Positions 5,597 to 7,405 of a stretch of 7,405 nucleotides of DNA are shown piece by piece. The stretch comes from an uncultured Bacteroidales bacterium (GTDB lineage Bacteria; Bacteroidota; Bacteroidia; Bacteroidales; Paludibacteraceae), in assembly GCA_903929065.1 (NCBI GenBank), contig CAIYTJ010000510.1, positions 1-7,405 on the forward strand, given 5' to 3'. The notes below the pieces were generated by a model. The model saw nothing but the letters and a program-made list of their open reading frames with translations, searched no databases and was not told the DNA's origin. Each line of letters opens with the position of its first letter. Positions within the stretch are counted from its first letter, which is position 1. Position numbers and translations under genes: made by a program.

Positions 5597-5638
5597 TTTA
5601 GCAGTGATGTTAAAGTAAATGCTTATTTTTGTAAATAG
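5597..5638 (+). promoter_or_regulatory. Bacteroidota-type promoter for the RhuM-like/Doc operon
   Basis: TATTTTTG at 5624-5631 fits the Bacteroidota -7 consensus TAnnTTTG exactly. A weak -33 match (TTTTAG, about 5596-5601) lies 22 bases upstream. Transcription would start near 5638, leaving a leader of about 65 bases before the ATG at 5705. The position right after the stop of the HTH gene suits an independent toxin-antitoxin-like unit. Confidence 0.6.
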
Positions 5639-5704
5639 TTAAGGAGAATAATTTCTACAAATTCGCCAAGGTCGAACTTAAAAACCAAAAAACATCTTAT
5701 ACAA

Positions 5705-6709
5705 ATGAAGGACTTAACAAATTCAAACATAGAACGACAAAATATCCTCAACAATAAATTCGCATTGAAGGGTATTCAAGAGTACATTGGTTTAACAGGC
5801 ATGTACTTCGAAGGTGAGTATAAGTTTACAAAAGAAATGTTGGTTGAATTTTTCGAAGTTGACATATCCACGATTAACAGATATTTGGCAACCTACGAAG
5901 AGGAGCTAAAACACAATGGATACATTTTAAGTAAGGGTAAACAGCTGAAAGAATTCAAGTTACAATTTGGTCATCTCCTTAATAAGACGACCAAAACCAC
6001 AGCTTTAGGATTATTCAATTTTCGTTCTTTTCTTAATCTTGCCATGCTGCTCAAGGAGAGTGCAAATGCTCAATTGCTTCGAAGTAAAATGCTTGATATC
6101 GTTATAGATACAATTAATAATAGAACCGGTGGTGGTACCAAGTTTATCAACAGAAAAGATGCAAATTACTTCCCTGCTGCATTACAGGAAAGCAATTATC
6201 GCAAAGATTTCACTTCTGCTCTAAGTAGATATGTAAACATGGGAAACTATAAATACTCTCTATTTACAGATAAAATATACCAATGTATTTTTAAGGAGAA
6301 TGCGAAAGAGTACAAACAAATTCTTAAACTTGCCGAAAGTGATAATGTACGTGAAACAATGTATGCTGAAGTGCTCAACAGTATTGCTTCATTTGAAACT
6401 GGTTTGGCTTTTGAGTTAGAACAAAAAAGCAGCTCACTTGGGCGTATGCTCGAACCTGTTGAAGTAGATCAGATATTCCATGAGTTTTCTAAACACCCTC
6501 AACAACGCCCTTATATTGATGATGCTCGTATCAAAATGGCTTCTCGTGACTTACATTTTAGAGATGCCTTACATATTAAATTAGAAGAATACATTCAATC
6601 TGTTTCACCAGTTGATTTTGAACGATTCCTGGGTGAACAAAGCGTTATTTTCGATGAACAGCTGAAAGAAGCTGAAGAAGTTATGAAACGCCTAAAACAG
6701 AGTGAGTAA
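5705..6709 (+). CDS. RhuM-like DNA-binding protein, probable partner/antitoxin of the Doc-type toxin
   Basis: This 334-residue cytosolic protein matches the RhuM (SPI-3 virulence-associated) family over most of its length. Residues about 41-75 are the N-terminal HTH (FTKEMLVEFFEVDISTINRY then LATYEEELKHNGY). They lead into KGKQLKEFKLQFG and an all-helical middle. The C-terminal half carries the landmarks I know from RhuM and its relatives: KEYKQILKLAESDNVRETMY (201-220), then a helix to LEPVEVDQIFHEF (249-261), YIDDARIKMASRDLHFRDAL (270-289) and PVDFERFLGE (302-311), ending in a charged helix. There is no Shine-Dalgarno sequence. Its TAA overlaps the ATG of the Doc-type gene by one base (TAATG), so the two are coupled. 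Gene order and the HTH suggest it represses its own promoter and restrains the toxin; that role is inferred. No [S/T]xxxE[G/N] Fic-inhibitory motif is visible. The family call is firm. Confidence 0.85.
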   Translation: MKDLTNSNIERQNILNNKFALKGIQEYIGLTGMYFEGEYKFTKEMLVEFFEVDISTINRYLATYEEELKHNGYILSKGKQLKEFKLQFGHLLNKTTKTTALGLFNFRSFLNLAMLLKESANAQLLRSKMLDIVIDTINNRTGGGTKFINRKDANYFPAALQESNYRKDFTSALSRYVNMGNYKYSLFTDKIYQCIFKENAKEYKQILKLAESDNVRETMYAEVLNSIASFETGLAFELEQKSSSLGRMLEPVEVDQIFHEFSKHPQQRPYIDDARIKMASRDLHFRDALHIKLEEYIQSVSPVDFERFLGEQSVIFDEQLKEAEEVMKRLKQSE

Positions 6710-7167
6710 TGGACTGCATATATTTTAAAAGCATAAATGAAATTATAGCTATTCACAAAAAAACGGTGGCTGTCAGTGGTGGTGGTTCTGAAGGTATTAT
6801 TGACCTCGGCTCTATTGAATGTGCTATAGAACAAATTCAAGACGACCTTTATTATCCTGAATTTGAGCATAAACTGACACATTTGCTTTGGGTAGCTAAC
6901 AAATCTCATGGTTTTATTGATGGTAATAAAAGAATCGCCATTACAGCTGCTTCAATGTTTTTACTAATGAACGGTTATCTGTCAGTCGCAAAAGACTTTA
7001 TGTACAGGATGGAAACAATAAGCTATCATGTGGCAGCCGGAAATATAGAAAAAGAACTTTTACTCGAAATAATAACTTCCATTCTATATGAAGAAGACTA
7101 CTCAGAAGAATTGAAATTAAAACTGATTGATGCTTTTTCTAAAAATGCTGTAGATTTTGAAGAATAA
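6709..7167 (+). CDS. doc: Doc-type (death-on-curing) Fic-fold toxin
   Basis: The 152-residue length and layout fit the Doc branch of the Fic superfamily; phage P1 Doc phosphorylates elongation factor Tu and halts translation. The active-site motif is intact: H67-GFI-D71-GNK-R75 in KSHGFIDGNKRIAI. The lysine at K74, in place of the second glycine of AMP-transferring Fic proteins (GNGR), is the Doc signature, so kinase rather than AMPylation chemistry is expected. Upstream, SGGGSEGIIDLGSIECAIEQ is the usual Doc segment before the first long helix (G..G..DLG.lE.Ai.q). The C-terminal ~35 residues are acidic and helical, slightly longer than P1 Doc (126 residues). Its ATG overlaps the stop of the RhuM-like gene (TAATG), with no separate promoter. 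No small Phd-like antitoxin gene is present on either side. The family is firm; substrate and toxicity are inferred. Confidence 0.9.
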   Translation: MDCIYFKSINEIIAIHKKTVAVSGGGSEGIIDLGSIECAIEQIQDDLYYPEFEHKLTHLLWVANKSHGFIDGNKRIAITAASMFLLMNGYLSVAKDFMYRMETISYHVAAGNIEKELLLEIITSILYEEDYSEELKLKLIDAFSKNAVDFEE

Positions 7168-7208
7168 TCTCTTTATTGACTAATTCAACATACTAAAAGC
7201 AAAATAAA

Positions 7209-7236
7209 TTACCCATGATAGTTCAAACGTGGGTAA
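7209..7236. terminator. Hairpin downstream of the Doc-type gene, possible terminator
   Basis: TTACCCATG (7209-7217) and CGTGGGTAA (7228-7236) form a nine-bp stem with one G-T pair and a ten-base loop. On the + strand an A-run follows instead of T, so it is a poor intrinsic terminator for the toxin operon. Read on the - strand, the stem is followed by TTTATTTTGC, which is better, so it may serve a convergent gene beyond the window. Confidence 0.4.
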
Positions 7237-7284
7237 AAAATTCCGAAACTCACACATGATAACATTATATTTTTGAAAACTAAA

Positions 7285-7404
7285 ATATCAAAATGATTAA
7301 GGTTAACTAGAACAGCAGAACGATTATTAAAAAAGTTTACTGACTTAAAATTGATTACTAAAACAGGTGCTGGTCAAAGCATAGTCTATCTAATCAATTT
7401 ATAG
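7285..7404 (+). pseudogene. Decayed 3' end of a winged-helix-containing gene
   Basis: The frame reads ISK, then TGA (7294-7296), then LRLTRTAERLLKKFTDLKLI and TKTGAGQSIVYLINL before TAG at 7402-7404. This is the classic end of a winged helix: recognition helix RTAERLLKKF, LKLI, a glycine wing (TGAGQ) and a final strand. Such C-terminal modules occur in Fic-family proteins and in AlbA_2/ATP-binding regulators. No start codon or long upstream frame exists (previous in-frame stop at 7234), so it is a fragment rather than a gene. The parent family cannot be decided from about 40 codons. Confidence 0.55.
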
Positions 7405-7405
7405 A

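Noticed and set aside
6709..7167. AMP-transferring Fic enzyme.
   Set aside because: The motif ends GNKR rather than GNGR, which places it with the Doc kinases.
5151..7296. Two in-frame TGA codons interrupting plausible protein sequence (5151-5153 and 7294-7296), suggesting TGA might be recoded as an amino acid.
   Set aside because: TGA ends the 117-residue HTH gene (ATGA overlap with the next gene) and the DUF3987 gene at natural-looking C-termini. No other long gene here contains an internal TGA, and tryptophan is encoded by TGG throughout. Gene decay explains both cases.

Overview
The window looks like accessory DNA from a member of the Bacteroidota. It is AT-rich, most genes lack strong Shine-Dalgarno sequences, and the promoter-like element at 5624-5631 fits the Bacteroidota -7 consensus TAnnTTTG. 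The gene content points the same way: small helix-turn-helix 'excisionase-type' proteins, a VirE_N/primase-like protein and a DUF3987 protein, which are typical of integrative and mobilizable elements in this phylum. No integrase, relaxase, tRNA, rRNA or CRISPR array is visible. All genes I accept are on the + strand.

Layout. (1) 41-1249 (frame open to the left edge): an unrecognised 402-residue protein that ends in a small C-terminal domain of the kind I associate with Bacteroidota mobile-element proteins. A 24-bp tandem/dyad repeat (1254-1277) and a clear intrinsic terminator (1303-1336) follow it. (2) 1379-4987: a compact four-gene operon. It encodes two HTH_17/Xis-like DNA-binding proteins, a protein with a CHC2-like start and a VirE_N/primase-like core, and a PriCT_2 + DUF3987 P-loop protein. 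I read the last two as one primase-helicase activity split over two genes. (3) 4988-5237: a spacer with C/T-rich short repeats, a hairpin and the interrupted remnant of a tiny ribbon-helix-helix-like gene, whose stop overlaps the next start. (4) 5234-5575: a third, divergent HTH_17-like small protein. (5) 5705-7167: a separate two-gene unit with its own promoter, encoding a RhuM-like DNA-binding protein and, with a one-base overlap, a Doc/Fic-type toxin. (6) 7168-7405: a hairpin and the decayed 3' end of a winged-helix gene.

The most unusual feature is that the replication genes carry short palindromic repeats inside their coding sequence without loss of frame. Two identical 38-bp copies, one in each of the adjacent primase-like and DUF3987 genes, encode the same peptide SPSPLGEGSGVR in the same frame. 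A different, longer palindromic segment appears to sit in the DUF3987 gene at about 4612-4704. The other point of note is the Doc-type toxin paired with a large RhuM-like protein rather than a small Phd-type antitoxin. I did not find evidence strong enough to claim a wholly new system.
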